Part shown: in pieces, positions 9,124 through 18,357 of the stretch | Numbering within the stretch: position 1 is the stretch's first letter | Layout of the letters: each line of letters starts with the position of its first letter | Position numbers and translations under genes: made by a program | Assembly (NCBI GenBank): GCA_028714675.1 | Contig: JAQTLV010000003.1 | Location: 1-64,000 of the forward strand | DNA: 64,000 nt | Source: Sulfurovaceae bacterium | GTDB taxonomy: Bacteria > Campylobacterota > Campylobacteria > Campylobacterales > Sulfurovaceae | Reading direction: 5' to 3' | The notes under the pieces: generated by a model | What the model saw: only the letters and a program-made list of their open reading frames with translations | Database searches by the model: none | What the model was told of the DNA's origin: nothing

Positions 9124-10682
9124 ATTCCACACTCATCATTACAGGATTTTCTAAGACTAAGTTTGCCTTCCATACTTATGTAACTATTAATTGCTCCTAT
9201 ATAGGCTTTGGCACTTGCAAGCATAGTATCAAGGCTAAGACCATGTCCTATAATCGCTGGTTCGTTGTCATTAAACATAACTTTTACAGTTACATTTGCA
9301 AGAGCATCTTTGCCTTTCGAAACTGATGTTACTTTATAATCCAAAAGTGTTCCGCTATATCCAGTTACTCTATCAATGGTTTTAAATACAGCATCTATTG
9401 TGCCACCACCAATACCAGCATCTGTTATTGTTTCTCCATCATGCTTTATACTCACAGCTGCACTTGGAACACCACCTGTAGAATCCATAAGCTGCAATGC
9501 TACAAGTTCATAAGCTTTTTCTACATTTGCCATTTCGCTTGTGACTAACGCTCTTAAGTCATCATCATATATATCTTTTTTCTTATCAGCCAACTCTTTA
9601 AATCTCTCAAATGTACTATTTAAGTCATTTTCATTTAACTCAAAACCAAGTTTTGTCAATTTGTCTTTAAAAGCAGCACGACCTGAGTGTTTTCCAATCA
9701 CCAAAGTATCTGTCAAATTAAGACCAATATCTTCTGGACGCATAATTTCATAAGTTGACTTGTTTTTAAGCATACCATCTTGGTGTATCCCACTTTCATG
9801 GGCAAATGCATTTTTGCCTACAATTGCTTTGTTTGGCTGAGGCTCAATACCTGTAATATTGGCTATTAATCTACTTGCAGGATAAATCTCTTTTGTATTG
9901 ATATTTGTATCAAGTCCCCTGAAAACATCTTGTCTCGTTTTGATTGCCATCACTATTTCTTCTAACGCTGCATTTCCAGCTCTTTCACCAAGTCCATTTA
10001 TAGTACATTCAATCTGTCTGGCACCATTTAATATGCTCTCTAATGAGTTTGCAACTCCAAGGCCTAAATCATTATGATTATGAACAGATATTATGGCTCT
10101 ACCTTTTGTGTATTCACTCATAGTCTTTACCATTTGACCTATTTCGAAAGGCAATCTATAACCAACAGTATCTGGTAAATTAATCGTAGAAGCACCAGCC
10201 TCTATGACAGCATCCGTGATTTCTTTTAAGAAATTTATATCACTTCTTCCAGCATCTTCACAGCTAAATTCAACATCACTAACAAAGCTTCTAGCATATT
10301 TAACAGCATTTACTGCTCTTTTTATAACTTCATTAGGAGTCATTTTTAATTTATACTCCATATGAATAGGGCTTGTTGCGATAAAAGTATGAATTCTTTT
10401 ATATTTTGCTTTTGCTATAGCTTCTCCAGCTGCTTTTACATCTCCATCGGTTGCACGAGCCAACGAACAAACAGTAGATTTTGTAATTTTTCCAGCTATT
10501 AAACTAATAGCTTCAAAATCTCCTGGACTTGCTGCTGCGAAACCAGCTTCAATGATATCTACACCAAGTCGTTCTAATTGTGCAGCAATTTGAATTTTTT
10601 CTTCTGTATTCATCGAAGCACCTGGACTTTGTTCTCCATCTCTTAATGTTGTATCAAATATTAATATTTTTTCATTTTGCAT
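9120..10682 (-). CDS. leuA: 2-isopropylmalate synthase
   Basis: A 520-residue enzyme that joins acetyl-CoA and 2-oxoisovalerate, the first step of leucine synthesis. The HMGL-like barrel starts with [14 protein letters not shown] (R/D/E/Q active-site loop) and holds the metal-binding HNHND motif near residue 200 and [13 protein letters not shown]. The allosteric LeuA domain (about 390-510; [16 protein letters not shown]) should bind leucine for feedback inhibition. It stands alone here, without leuBCD. Expression is probably also controlled by the leader gene at 10784-10846. Weak SD (AAAGG) 9 nt upstream of the ATG. Confidence 0.97.
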   Translation of the reverse strand: MQNEKILIFDTTLRDGEQSPGASMNTEEKIQIAAQLERLGVDIIEAGFAAASPGDFEAISLIAGKITKSTVCSLARATDGDVKAAGEAIAKAKYKRIHTFIATSPIHMEYKLKMTPNEVIKRAVNAVKYARSFVSDVEFSCEDAGRSDINFLKEITDAVIEAGASTINLPDTVGYRLPFEIGQMVKTMSEYTKGRAIISVHNHNDLGLGVANSLESILNGARQIECTINGLGERAGNAALEEIVMAIKTRQDVFRGLDTNINTKEIYPASRLIANITGIEPQPNKAIVGKNAFAHESGIHQDGMLKNKSTYEIMRPEDIGLNLTDTLVIGKHSGRAAFKDKLTKLGFELNENDLNSTFERFKELADKKKDIYDDDLRALVTSEMANVEKAYELVALQLMDSTGGVPSAAVSIKHDGETITDAGIGGGTIDAVFKTIDRVTGYSGTLLDYKVTSVSKGKDALANVTVKVMFNDNEPAIIGHGLSLDTMLASAKAYIGAINSYISMEGKLSLRKSCNDECGI

Positions 10683-10730
10683 TATTTTGTACCTTTATTA
10701 TAAAACCAAAATTATGGTTAACATTTTTTA

Positions 10731-10751
10731 TTTTACCTAAAAGCGGTAAAA
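10731..10751. promoter_or_regulatory. Hairpin in the leuA leader
   Basis: TTTTACC / GGTAAAA (7 bp, 7-nt loop) lies between the leader peptide stop and leuA. It is a candidate attenuator or anti-attenuator stem, but on the coding strand it is followed by an A-rich, not U-rich, tract, so it does not look like an ordinary terminator. A second weak hairpin (AACCA / TGGTT) lies nearer the leuA start. Confidence 0.35.
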
Positions 10752-10783
10752 AAACTAGATAAATTTTAATTGTAAAAAAGAGA

Positions 10784-10846
10784 TTAGAGTAGCAGGAGAG
10801 AATTGGCAGCTTTTGCAAATGATATGCTAAATTTATTTTTTTTCAT
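10784..10846 (-). CDS. leuL: Leucine leader peptide upstream of leuA
   Basis: A 20-codon frame (MKKNKFSISF ... ANSLLLL) that ends in four consecutive Leu codons (CTC CTG CTA CTC) followed by TAA, located about 100 bp before leuA on the same strand. It has a good SD (GGAGAG, 5 nt before ATG) and a -10 box (TATAAT, 10871-10876) just upstream. Runs of the end-product amino acid are the hallmark of attenuation leaders: ribosomes stall when leucyl-tRNA is scarce and this changes expression of leuA. The leader SD (10848-10855) is complementary over 8 nt to the Leu-codon region (10795-10802). Confidence 0.8.
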   Translation of the reverse strand: MKKNKFSISFAKAANSLLLL

Positions 10847-10870
10847 TTTCTCTCCATTAAATTTTCTAGA

Positions 10871-10899
10871 ATTATACTATAAAAAATACAAATTTTGTA
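10871..10899 (-). promoter_or_regulatory. Promoter of leuL-leuA
   Basis: A TATAAT -10 box on the minus strand (10871-10876) with a weak -35 (TACAAA, 10894-10899) at 17 nt. Transcription would start near 10864, only about 10 nt before the leader SD. The -35 lies inside the terminator hairpin of the upstream PAS gene. Confidence 0.6.
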
Positions 10900-10905
10900 T
10901 TTTTT
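10881..10905. terminator. Hairpin terminator after the second PAS gene
   Basis: AAAAAATACAA / TTGTATTTTTT, 11 bp with a 3-nt loop and a T-run in the 3' arm, immediately after the stop codon of the PAS gene at 10904-11386. It separates that gene from the leucine leader promoter. Confidence 0.75.
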
Positions 10906-11386
10906 AAGATAGTTGAGTCATATATCCTTCATTTGGATCTTCATCTGCTTTTAATTTGGCATAAAGCTCAAGAGCTTTTTCCATACCTTCTTTATCAGGC
11001 ACTTTTCTTCCAGCAATATAGCCTACTATTTTACCATCATCATCAAGCTTTGGCTTAACCCAAACTATAACATTGTAGTATTTTCCGCTTTTTGCCATAT
11101 TTCTAACATAGCCTTCCCAATATTTACCAGATTTGACAGTATCCCACATATCTTTGAAACCTGCTTTTGGCATAATAGGATTTCTATTGATGCTATGAGG
11201 AGAACCTATAAGTTCTTCTTTAGAGTAACCAGTCATTTCTCTAAATTTGCGATTTGCATATACAATAATGCCAGCAGTATCGGTTTCAGTTATCATTACA
11301 CCGCCATCATATGGTATTTCTTCATTAATCGGATCCGGCTTCTGTATTATTTTACCCGTGATTAAATTTTTAACTCTAGTTCCCAT
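10904..11386 (-). CDS. PAS-only sensor with altered flavin motif
   Basis: A 160-residue protein with one PAS domain (about 27-130). It is related to the Aer/CetB-like proteins at 8585-9100 and 28734-29168: YANRKFREMTGYSKEELIGSPHS, then WEGYVRN. The RHPD signature is replaced by NRNPIMP, and the aromatic YYW of its relatives is YYN, so FAD binding as in Aer is doubtful and another ligand is possible. There is no output domain; the C-terminal helix (EKALELYAKLKAD) resembles that of Aer-type PAS proteins. AAGGATT precedes the ATG. Confidence 0.8.
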   Translation of the reverse strand: MGTRVKNLITGKIIQKPDPINEEIPYDGGVMITETDTAGIIVYANRKFREMTGYSKEELIGSPHSINRNPIMPKAGFKDMWDTVKSGKYWEGYVRNMAKSGKYYNVIVWVKPKLDDDGKIVGYIAGRKVPDKEGMEKALELYAKLKADEDPNEGYMTQLS

Positions 11387-11562
11387 TTTTTAATCCTTAT
11401 TGTTTGAACCTTGGCTAATTATATCATATTTTTTTTTTAAAAAATTTATAATTTTGAACTTTTTTCGTCGTTTTTAGTATCTATCTGTTATTATTATAAC
11501 AATAACTAAATAAAATCTACAAACTGATTTTTAAAAACAGCATAAAAAAGAAGGGATATTTT

Positions 11563-14500
11563 TTGAATATCAAAGAGACTATATCAAATATCATAAAACA
11601 AAGATTTATAATCATAGATGGTGCTATGGGAACACAAATACAAGATTTACAAGTACCACAAGAGTCTTGGTTGGATGAAGATGGAAATTTGCAAGAAGGA
11701 TGTAATGAACTTCTTAACTTTACAGCCCCAGAGATTATAGAGCGAATTCATAAACGGTACGCTATGGCTGGAGCTGATATGATTAAGACAAATACATTTG
11801 GAACCATGCCATGGGTTTTAGATGAATATGGGCTAGGAAGTAAAGCTTATGAGTATAGCCGATTGGGCGCAAAGTTGGTTAAAAATATTTGTGAAGAATA
11901 TAGCACAAGCGAGCAACCAAGATTTGTTTTAGGTTCAATTGGTCCAGGTACAAAGCTTCCAAGTTTAGGTCATATTCATTATGATGAGATGTATACAGGA
12001 TATGTTGAAGTTGCCTTAGGATTGATTGATGGGGGAAGCGATGTTTTTTTACTCGAAACTTGCCAAGACCCTTTGCAAATAAAAGCAGCACTTCATGCTT
12101 GTAAAGAGGCAAATCACCAAAGAAATGTAGATTTGCCAATAATGGTAAGTGCTACAATTGAGCTTAGTGGAACTATGCTTATAGGAACAGATGCACAGAC
12201 GCTCGTTACTATTTTAGAGCCATTTGATATTTTATCTCTTGGATTTAACTGTGGGACTGGACCAGATCAGGTTAAAAAACATCTCAAAGTTTTAAGTGAA
12301 CTTTGGAATAAACCAATATCAATTCATTCAAATGCTGGACTTCCTCAAAACAGAGGAGGATATACTTATTACCCTATGGGACCAGATGAATTTAGTGCAA
12401 AACAGTTTGAATTTAAAGAGTTTAATGGAGTTGCATTTATGGGCGGATGTTGTGGAACTACACCACAACACATACAAGCACTTAAAAAAGCTACAATAAA
12501 TATTGAACCAAAGGCATCAAGTGGAAAAATAGAGCCTAGCATAGCCTCACTATTTAATAGTGTAGAACTTTTCCAAAATCCAGCTCCTTTGCTTATCGGA
12601 GAGAGAAGTAATGCAACAGGAAGTAAAGCGTTTAGAGAATTGATACTTGCAAGTGATTATGAAGGCACTCTTAGTGTCGCCCAAGCTCAAGTGCGAGATG
12701 GGGCACATGTGCTTGATGTGAATGTAGAGTTTGCTGGAAGAGATGGTGCAAAAGATATGAGAGAAGTTGCAACTCTTTATAATCAAAAAGTATCAATTCC
12801 TCTTATGCCAGATGCTACTAGAGTAAACACAATCGAAGAAGCTCTTAAGTGTATAGGCGGAAAACCCATAATCAATTCCGTCAATTTAGAAGATGGAGAA
12901 GCTAAACTTGATGAGATTTGTCAGTTAGCAAAAAAATATGGAACAGCATTGGTTTGTTTAGTTATTGATGAAAAAGGTATGGCGAAAACCAAAGAAGATA
13001 AACTTAGAATTGCCGAGAGGATATTTGATCTTTGTGTAAATCGTAATGGTATAAATCCGAGTGATTTGATATTTGATATGCTTACATTTACAGTAGGAAG
13101 TGGGGATGTTGAGTACCGAGATGCGGCGGTGCAAACCATCGAAGCTATCAAGGAATTTACCAAATTACACCCGAGTGTTGGTACTACGCTCGGACTTTCA
13201 AATATATCATTTGGACTAAGTACAAATGCAAGAGTTTTTTTAAATAGTGTATTTTTGCATCATTGCATAAATGCAGGCATGAGCAGCGTTATCATAAATG
13301 TAAAACATATTGTGCCAATCGCTAAAATGAGTGATGAAGAGAGGGATATTTGCGAAGAGTTATTGTTCCGAGCTGATGAACATAGTCTATTTAAATTTAT
13401 AGAATATTTTTCCGATAAAAGCGTAGATAATTCAACCACAGATGAAGCATATGAGGCAATGGATGATGAAGCCAAAATTGCAAAACTTCTTCTTGATGGC
13501 GACAAAGAGAGAATGATACCACTTGTTGAGAGAGCCCATAATATTTTAGGAGCTGATAGGATAGTAAATGAGATACTCATCGATGCCATGAAAGTTGTTG
13601 GAGAACTTTTCGGAAGTGGTAAGATGCAATTACCTTTTGTATTGCAATCGGCTGAAACCATGAAAACAACCGTAGATTATCTACAACCTTATCTCACTAA
13701 GCAAGAAAAGGCAAGCGAGACCACTCTGGTTATCGGCACAGTAAAAGGCGATGTACATGATGTTGGTAAAAATCTTGTTGATATAATCCTCTCAAATAAT
13801 GGCTTTAAAGTTATAAATATAGGTATCAAAACAGATCTTGAGCAATATCTTGATGAAATCAAAAAGGGCAATATCCATGCTATTGGTATGAGCGGATTGC
13901 TTGTCAAATCAACTGCCGTTATGAGAGATAATCTCGAAGAGTTGGCAAATATGGGCATTACTATACCTGTGCTTCTTGGCGGTGCGGCATTAACTAGAAG
14001 TTTTGTTGATGATTTCTGCCGTCCTGTTTATAAAGGGGCTATATTTTATTGTCGTGATGCATTTGATGGGGTTATAGCAATGGGTAGAATAGAGCAGTTT
14101 GTCAATGGAGTTACAGATAAGCTTGATGACAAACTTCCAAGTGATCTTTTAAAGAGGGCAGAGATAGAATCCAAAGAGATAATAATTCCTCCTTTTGAAG
14201 AGATTAAGCTTCCAATCAAAGTAGATATTCCAACTCCACCATTTTGGGGCAGAAGAGTACTCAATGAGAGTAATTTTGATAAAAATTTGGCCTATAACTG
14301 GATAAATAAACGAAGTCTCTTTAAAATGCATTGGGGATACAAAAGAGCTGGTATGGAAGTAAGTGAGTATAAAAAACTTTTAGAGTCCAAAGTTTATCCA
14401 GCATTTGAGAGGATAAAAAAAGAGTTTGAAACAAAAGGGCTTTTTGAACCAACTATAATCTATGGATATTATCCTTGTAGAAGCAACGATAACGAGCTTT

Positions 14501-15069
14501 TGATTTTTGATGAGAGTATGGGTTGGAATGTTGATACAAATGCCAACAAAGAGCCACTTCATGAAATTATAGGTAGAGCTACAGCCCAGTTTAGTTTTCC
14601 TAGACAGAGAAAAACACCCCATAGGGCTTTGAGTGATTATTTTAGAAATGATCGAGATGATGTGATAGCTCTAACATGTGTTAGTGCAGGAGCAAAGATA
14701 AGTGCTTATGAAAAAGAGCTTTATGATAAAGGCGAATATCTAGAATATAATCTTGTGCATGGATTAGGAGTTGAGCTTGCTGAAGCATTAGCTGAAATGG
14801 TACATAAACAGATAAGACTTGATTTAGGTATTCAAAGTAGTGATGAAGGAATAACTTTAAGAGATGTTAGGATGAATAGATATCAAGGCGCTAGATACTC
14901 ATTTGGTTATCCTGCTTGTCCTGATCTAGAGCAAAGTAAAGAGATATTTAAACTCTTAAAACCAGAAGAGTTTGGTATCACACTTAGTGAAACATTTCAA
15001 ATTCACCCAGAGCAAAGCACCACTGCACTTGTTGTGCATCATAAAGATGCAAGTTATTATGTTGTTTAA
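11563..15069 (+). CDS. metH: Cobalamin-dependent methionine synthase
   Basis: A 1168-residue enzyme that moves a methyl group from methyltetrahydrofolate to homocysteine through B12. Domains in order: homocysteine-binding barrel (about 1-325; DGAMGTQIQ, zinc ligands in NCGTGP and GGCCGTT), pterin-binding barrel (about 335-620; IGERSNATGSKAFRE), B12 cap and Rossmann domain (about 640-880; GDVHDVGKN with the cobalt-ligating His near residue 731), and the AdoMet reactivation domain (about 895-1168; GYYPCRSND, RYSFGYPACPD). Full length. The start is UUG, with AGAAGGG about 10 nt upstream and no better ATG. The 176-bp upstream gap has a TGTTAT-TATT-ATAACA hairpin (11486-11501) but no recognisable B12 or SAM riboswitch. 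Confidence 0.97.
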   Translation: MNIKETISNIIKQRFIIIDGAMGTQIQDLQVPQESWLDEDGNLQEGCNELLNFTAPEIIERIHKRYAMAGADMIKTNTFGTMPWVLDEYGLGSKAYEYSRLGAKLVKNICEEYSTSEQPRFVLGSIGPGTKLPSLGHIHYDEMYTGYVEVALGLIDGGSDVFLLETCQDPLQIKAALHACKEANHQRNVDLPIMVSATIELSGTMLIGTDAQTLVTILEPFDILSLGFNCGTGPDQVKKHLKVLSELWNKPISIHSNAGLPQNRGGYTYYPMGPDEFSAKQFEFKEFNGVAFMGGCCGTTPQHIQALKKATINIEPKASSGKIEPSIASLFNSVELFQNPAPLLIGERSNATGSKAFRELILASDYEGTLSVAQAQVRDGAHVLDVNVEFAGRDGAKDMREVATLYNQKVSIPLMPDATRVNTIEEALKCIGGKPIINSVNLEDGEAKLDEICQLAKKYGTALVCLVIDEKGMAKTKEDKLRIAERIFDLCVNRNGINPSDLIFDMLTFTVGSGDVEYRDAAVQTIEAIKEFTKLHPSVGTTLGLSNISFGLSTNARVFLNSVFLHHCINAGMSSVIINVKHIVPIAKMSDEERDICEELLFRADEHSLFKFIEYFSDKSVDNSTTDEAYEAMDDEAKIAKLLLDGDKERMIPLVERAHNILGADRIVNEILIDAMKVVGELFGSGKMQLPFVLQSAETMKTTVDYLQPYLTKQEKASETTLVIGTVKGDVHDVGKNLVDIILSNNGFKVINIGIKTDLEQYLDEIKKGNIHAIGMSGLLVKSTAVMRDNLEELANMGITIPVLLGGAALTRSFVDDFCRPVYKGAIFYCRDAFDGVIAMGRIEQFVNGVTDKLDDKLPSDLLKRAEIESKEIIIPPFEEIKLPIKVDIPTPPFWGRRVLNESNFDKNLAYNWINKRSLFKMHWGYKRAGMEVSEYKKLLESKVYPAFERIKKEFETKGLFEPTIIYGYYPCRSNDNELLIFDESMGWNVDTNANKEPLHEIIGRATAQFSFPRQRKTPHRALSDYFRNDRDDVIALTCVSAGAKISAYEKELYDKGEYLEYNLVHGLGVELAEALAEMVHKQIRLDLGIQSSDEGITLRDVRMNRYQGARYSFGYPACPDLEQSKEIFKLLKPEEFGITLSETFQIHPEQSTTALVVHHKDASYYVV

Positions 15070-15084
15070 ATATTCATAATACTT

Positions 15085-15960
15085 TTAATTCTTATCAATA
15101 CTAAATTCTTTTGCCGCTTCAGCTGGCTGTGCATACTCGTCATCCATTTTAAAATAAGATTTAGTAGGTTTTTTCATGATAATGTTAAAAACCTTTGTAG
15201 GATTCAATATCGAGTTATTGCTATTTGTTTTCTGTGCAAAAACAGGATCTATGCAATTTTGTTTTATCTTAGCTATCGATTTTTTATCCAAAGATTCATT
15301 ATCTTTAGTAAAACCATCATAAGAATTGAGTGCTCCATCGGGTGTCAATTTATTATTTTTAAAAGTTGCATTAAGTTCAAAGTTATGGCGGATGGCATCA
15401 CGATTGAAAAAAACTCTAAAAGAATTTGCATTTGGAGTATCTAGTTTAAAACTATATACTTTATATTCTATCTTATCATCTGCAAAATATTTTATCGGAA
15501 ATCCTATGAAAATATTTTCATTTTTATTATTACTTAGAGCAAATGGATAATTTTCATAAAATCCATTATAGTTTTCTTCTAGAATCAATTTCATTTTTGG
15601 CATTTTGTCATCTTCTGATATGCCAAATATAGTTCCTGTAGCATGAGAAAGAGTTCTCCCGCTTATTTTAACAACTCTATCTTTTGTATTTGATTCAGAT
15701 AGTCCAATGACGATATACATATCTTGAGGTTGTCTAACTTCTTGTAATATGATGTTGTCACCTTGCATTTTCCAATTTCCAGCTAGCAATAAATCAAGAT
15801 TTCCACCCATATAAGAAAAGCAAAATGTTTTATCCGGAAGTACGGCAAGATGTGAGATTGTATCCACAGTACGATTGGTGTATGACCCAACTAGATTATT
15901 TTTTGCAAAGCTTACATTAAAGACTATAAATACAAACAAAAATAACTTTATAATTTTCAA
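15085..15960 (-). CDS. Secreted protein of unknown function (291 aa)
   Basis: The N-terminus (MKIIKLFLFVFIVFNVSFA) is a signal peptide with likely cleavage after SFA, so the protein is periplasmic or secreted. The mature part is beta-rich: GSYTNRTVDTISHLAVLPDKTF and GNWKMQGDNIILQEV recall small lipocalin-like or 'response to D.TF' barrels, but no family is assigned. The C-terminal 60 residues are polar and low in structure. It converges on metH with 15 nt between stops and no clear terminator. Confidence 0.65.
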   Translation of the reverse strand: MKIIKLFLFVFIVFNVSFAKNNLVGSYTNRTVDTISHLAVLPDKTFCFSYMGGNLDLLLAGNWKMQGDNIILQEVRQPQDMYIVIGLSESNTKDRVVKISGRTLSHATGTIFGISEDDKMPKMKLILEENYNGFYENYPFALSNNKNENIFIGFPIKYFADDKIEYKVYSFKLDTPNANSFRVFFNRDAIRHNFELNATFKNNKLTPDGALNSYDGFTKDNESLDKKSIAKIKQNCIDPVFAQKTNSNNSILNPTKVFNIIMKKPTKSYFKMDDEYAQPAEAAKEFSIDKN

Positions 15961-16016
15961 ATTTTATCCTTTTGTACAGTATTAGATTTGTTTTTGATAT
16001 TTTTTAGAGTATAGTT

Positions 16017-16047
16017 TTGTCTTCCCATATCATTTATAGGAAGACAA
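16017..16047 (-). terminator. Stem-loop after the degenerate hybrid kinase
   Basis: TTGTCTTCC / GGAAGACAA (9 bp, 13-nt loop) just downstream of the stop codon of the gene at 16056-18224. The U-tract is poor on that strand, so termination strength is uncertain. Confidence 0.5.
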
Positions 16048-16055
16048 GTTTTAAT

Positions 16056-18224
16056 CTACTTTTTCATTGTGTATTGATTTATAGAGTATGAAAGTTCATC
16101 CAATTTTTCTTTATAAGCTTTTACATAACCTGGCAATAAGTGTCTTTTGTTGAATATAATTAGCTTAAATACTTCATCGCTTAGTTTAAACATACTATTA
16201 GCACCTATGGAAGATGTTAAGCCTTTGAGGTCAAGTAATAGCATTTTTAACTGTTCATATCTTTGCTCATCTACTAATATCTCAAATGTTTCAGCACTAT
16301 TTCCATAAGCATCTAAAAATTCTTTTAAAACTTCATTATATAAGATTTCACTATTGTTTGTTTTTTTGATACCATCTTCTATATCCAAACCAGGAAGTTG
16401 TGTAATTTTTTCTTTTTTCGTTTTAGTATCAACAACATTTGTTTTTTTATGTCCCAAGAACATTTCAAAAACAGTATATAATTGACCTAATTTTAGTGGT
16501 TTTGCCAAAAATGCATTGATACCACTTTGATACATTTTTTCTATCTCAGTATCAAGAACCAAAGCAGTTAGTGAAACGATAGGAAGCGTATTTAATGTTT
16601 CATCATTTCTAATATTAATAGATGCTTCATATCCATCCATGATAGGCATACTTATATCCATTAAAATCAAATCATATTGTATCTTTTGTGTTAAAACTTT
16701 ATCTAAACACTCTAAACCGTTATTTGCAATATCTACATTTATACCAGGGCTTGATAAGATAGCAGTTAGTAGTTTTTGATTTATTATATTATCTTCAACA
16801 GCCAAGATATTTATATCTTTAAATTCTAAAAAGTTATCTATTGATATATTCTCTTTGTTGTATATCGTGCCTCTGAAAATAGGTATTTTAGCAATATTTT
16901 TAGCAGCACTTAATACTTTATTTTCATTTTTTATATTTAAATCAAATAAATCTACGATTAAGTCAAAAACCATTCTTTGTGTAAGTGGTGTAGTTAATCT
17001 TCTGTCTATTATATTGTTTTGATATAAAAAATCTTTTGTTTGATCTTCAAACATTGATTTTAGTGATATGACTTTTAGTTCTTTGCTGGATCTTATAGAA
17101 GTAATTAGTTTTGCAATATTCTCATCAAATATTTCTTCGTTCAATAATATAATATCATAAGCATACATATCAGGCTTATTATTTAAAAAGCTTTTTACAG
17201 TATCAACTCTTGCATCATATTTAAAGTAATTAAATAAATTTTTTATTGCCAATGATGAATCATAGCTATCATCTACTACTAAAACTTTTTTGTTTCCAAT
17301 ATATTTAGATGGTAAGTTATAATTACTTTCACTACTTTCTGCCATCTCTAAAGGAATGCTTAGTGCGACTAGGGTGCCTTTGCCTTTTTTGCTTTGGATA
17401 TCTAAATCCCCTCCTAATATTTTTGTCATTTGTTTTGCAACAAAAAGTCCAATATTTTCTAATTTCCCATTTCTTTCATTATAATTTGGAACAAAGTAAT
17501 TTTTTAACTCATCTTCATTTAGCCCATAACCACTATCGTTTATTTTGAATTCTAAATCTATCTGATTTTTTACTGGTTTTTTAAATATGGAGATACTTAA
17601 TTTTACATCATCGTTTGGCGACATAATCATAGATCTTTCTATCAGGTTTAATAAAATCTGACTTATTTTCAATGAGTCACCTATAAATTTTCTTGGTACA
17701 TCATTTTCAATATCGAGTATCAATTTGGTATTTGAATTTTTGAAGTTATTTGTGATAGAACCGATTACATCATTTAAAACATTGTTAATATCAAATGATT
17801 CATTTAAAATATCTACTTTTTTGGATTTTAGTCTAAGAAATTCAATTAAATCATTTGTTATATCTAGAAGTGATTTTTCTAATTTTATAGTGTCATTAAA
17901 AATTTCATCAATATCGCCTAGATTGGTTTTATTTTTAGAGATTATATTTAGTCTATCAACAGTTTCTTTTGTGTATTTAAGTATCTCTTCGCTGACATTT
18001 AACATCAAAAAGCTCTGTTTGTCTTCAATCTCTTCTTGTTTTTTTACAATATCTTGATGTATTTTTTTGGCTTTAGACATTTGCTGAGACGATAGATATA
18101 GTATAAATACACCAAGAGCACCAAGTAAAAATGTAGCAGGCCATACTAAATTATTGTCAACAAAAAAGTTGCCACCATACAAAAAACCAATAAAACAAAT
18201 AAATGCCACAAACAATAACTTCAT
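16056..18224 (-). CDS. Degenerate hybrid histidine kinase (pseudokinase-receiver-receiver-Hpt)
   Basis: A 722-residue membrane protein: two N-terminal helices (about 2-19 and 28-46), a coiled linker, a HisKA-like helix pair, a HATPase fold (about 145-292), receiver 1 (312-430), receiver 2 (470-590) and an Hpt-like domain (612-715). The HisKA motif SHE has become SEE (E79). The N-box reads NLIERS and the second G-box lacks its glycines, although DSGYG (230-234) remains. Receiver 1 has N362 in the phosphosite; receiver 2 keeps D523, T553 and K575. The Hpt motif reads LLLDLKG without His. Only receiver 2 looks able to accept phosphate, so it probably acts as a scaffold or is driven by another kinase. 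The frame is intact. Confidence 0.85.
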   Translation of the reverse strand: MKLLFVAFICFIGFLYGGNFFVDNNLVWPATFLLGALGVFILYLSSQQMSKAKKIHQDIVKKQEEIEDKQSFLMLNVSEEILKYTKETVDRLNIISKNKTNLGDIDEIFNDTIKLEKSLLDITNDLIEFLRLKSKKVDILNESFDINNVLNDVIGSITNNFKNSNTKLILDIENDVPRKFIGDSLKISQILLNLIERSMIMSPNDDVKLSISIFKKPVKNQIDLEFKINDSGYGLNEDELKNYFVPNYNERNGKLENIGLFVAKQMTKILGGDLDIQSKKGKGTLVALSIPLEMAESSESNYNLPSKYIGNKKVLVVDDSYDSSLAIKNLFNYFKYDARVDTVKSFLNNKPDMYAYDIILLNEEIFDENIAKLITSIRSSKELKVISLKSMFEDQTKDFLYQNNIIDRRLTTPLTQRMVFDLIVDLFDLNIKNENKVLSAAKNIAKIPIFRGTIYNKENISIDNFLEFKDINILAVEDNIINQKLLTAILSSPGINVDIANNGLECLDKVLTQKIQYDLILMDISMPIMDGYEASINIRNDETLNTLPIVSLTALVLDTEIEKMYQSGINAFLAKPLKLGQLYTVFEMFLGHKKTNVVDTKTKKEKITQLPGLDIEDGIKKTNNSEILYNEVLKEFLDAYGNSAETFEILVDEQRYEQLKMLLLDLKGLTSSIGANSMFKLSDEVFKLIIFNKRHLLPGYVKAYKEKLDELSYSINQYTMKK

Positions 18225-18326
18225 TTAAATCTCCTAAATCAATTTTATAAAAGTATAACATAAAATAATCACTTATGAATATTTTTTAGTATAAAACTAT
18301 TATATAAAATTAAAAAAATAGTTTGG

Positions 18327-18332
18327 TATAAT
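18327..18332 (+). promoter_or_regulatory. -10 box for the YjdF-like gene
   Basis: TATAAT 25 nt before the UUG start at 18358. No good -35 is visible, which is common for sigma70 promoters in Campylobacterota. Confidence 0.5.
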
Positions 18333-18357
18333 CTTAAAAAACAAAAAAAGGATTATA

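Noticed and set aside
10803-10907. Plus-strand UUG frame (34 codons) with AGGAGAG just upstream
   Set aside because: The AGGAGAG is the reverse complement of the Leu-codon region of the leucine leader on the other strand. The spacing to UUG is too short, the product is low complexity, and it overlaps a terminator.
11387-11562. Possible cobalamin or SAM riboswitch before metH
   Set aside because: The gap is AT-rich, and no B12-box or SAM-type core could be found by eye; only one short hairpin is present.
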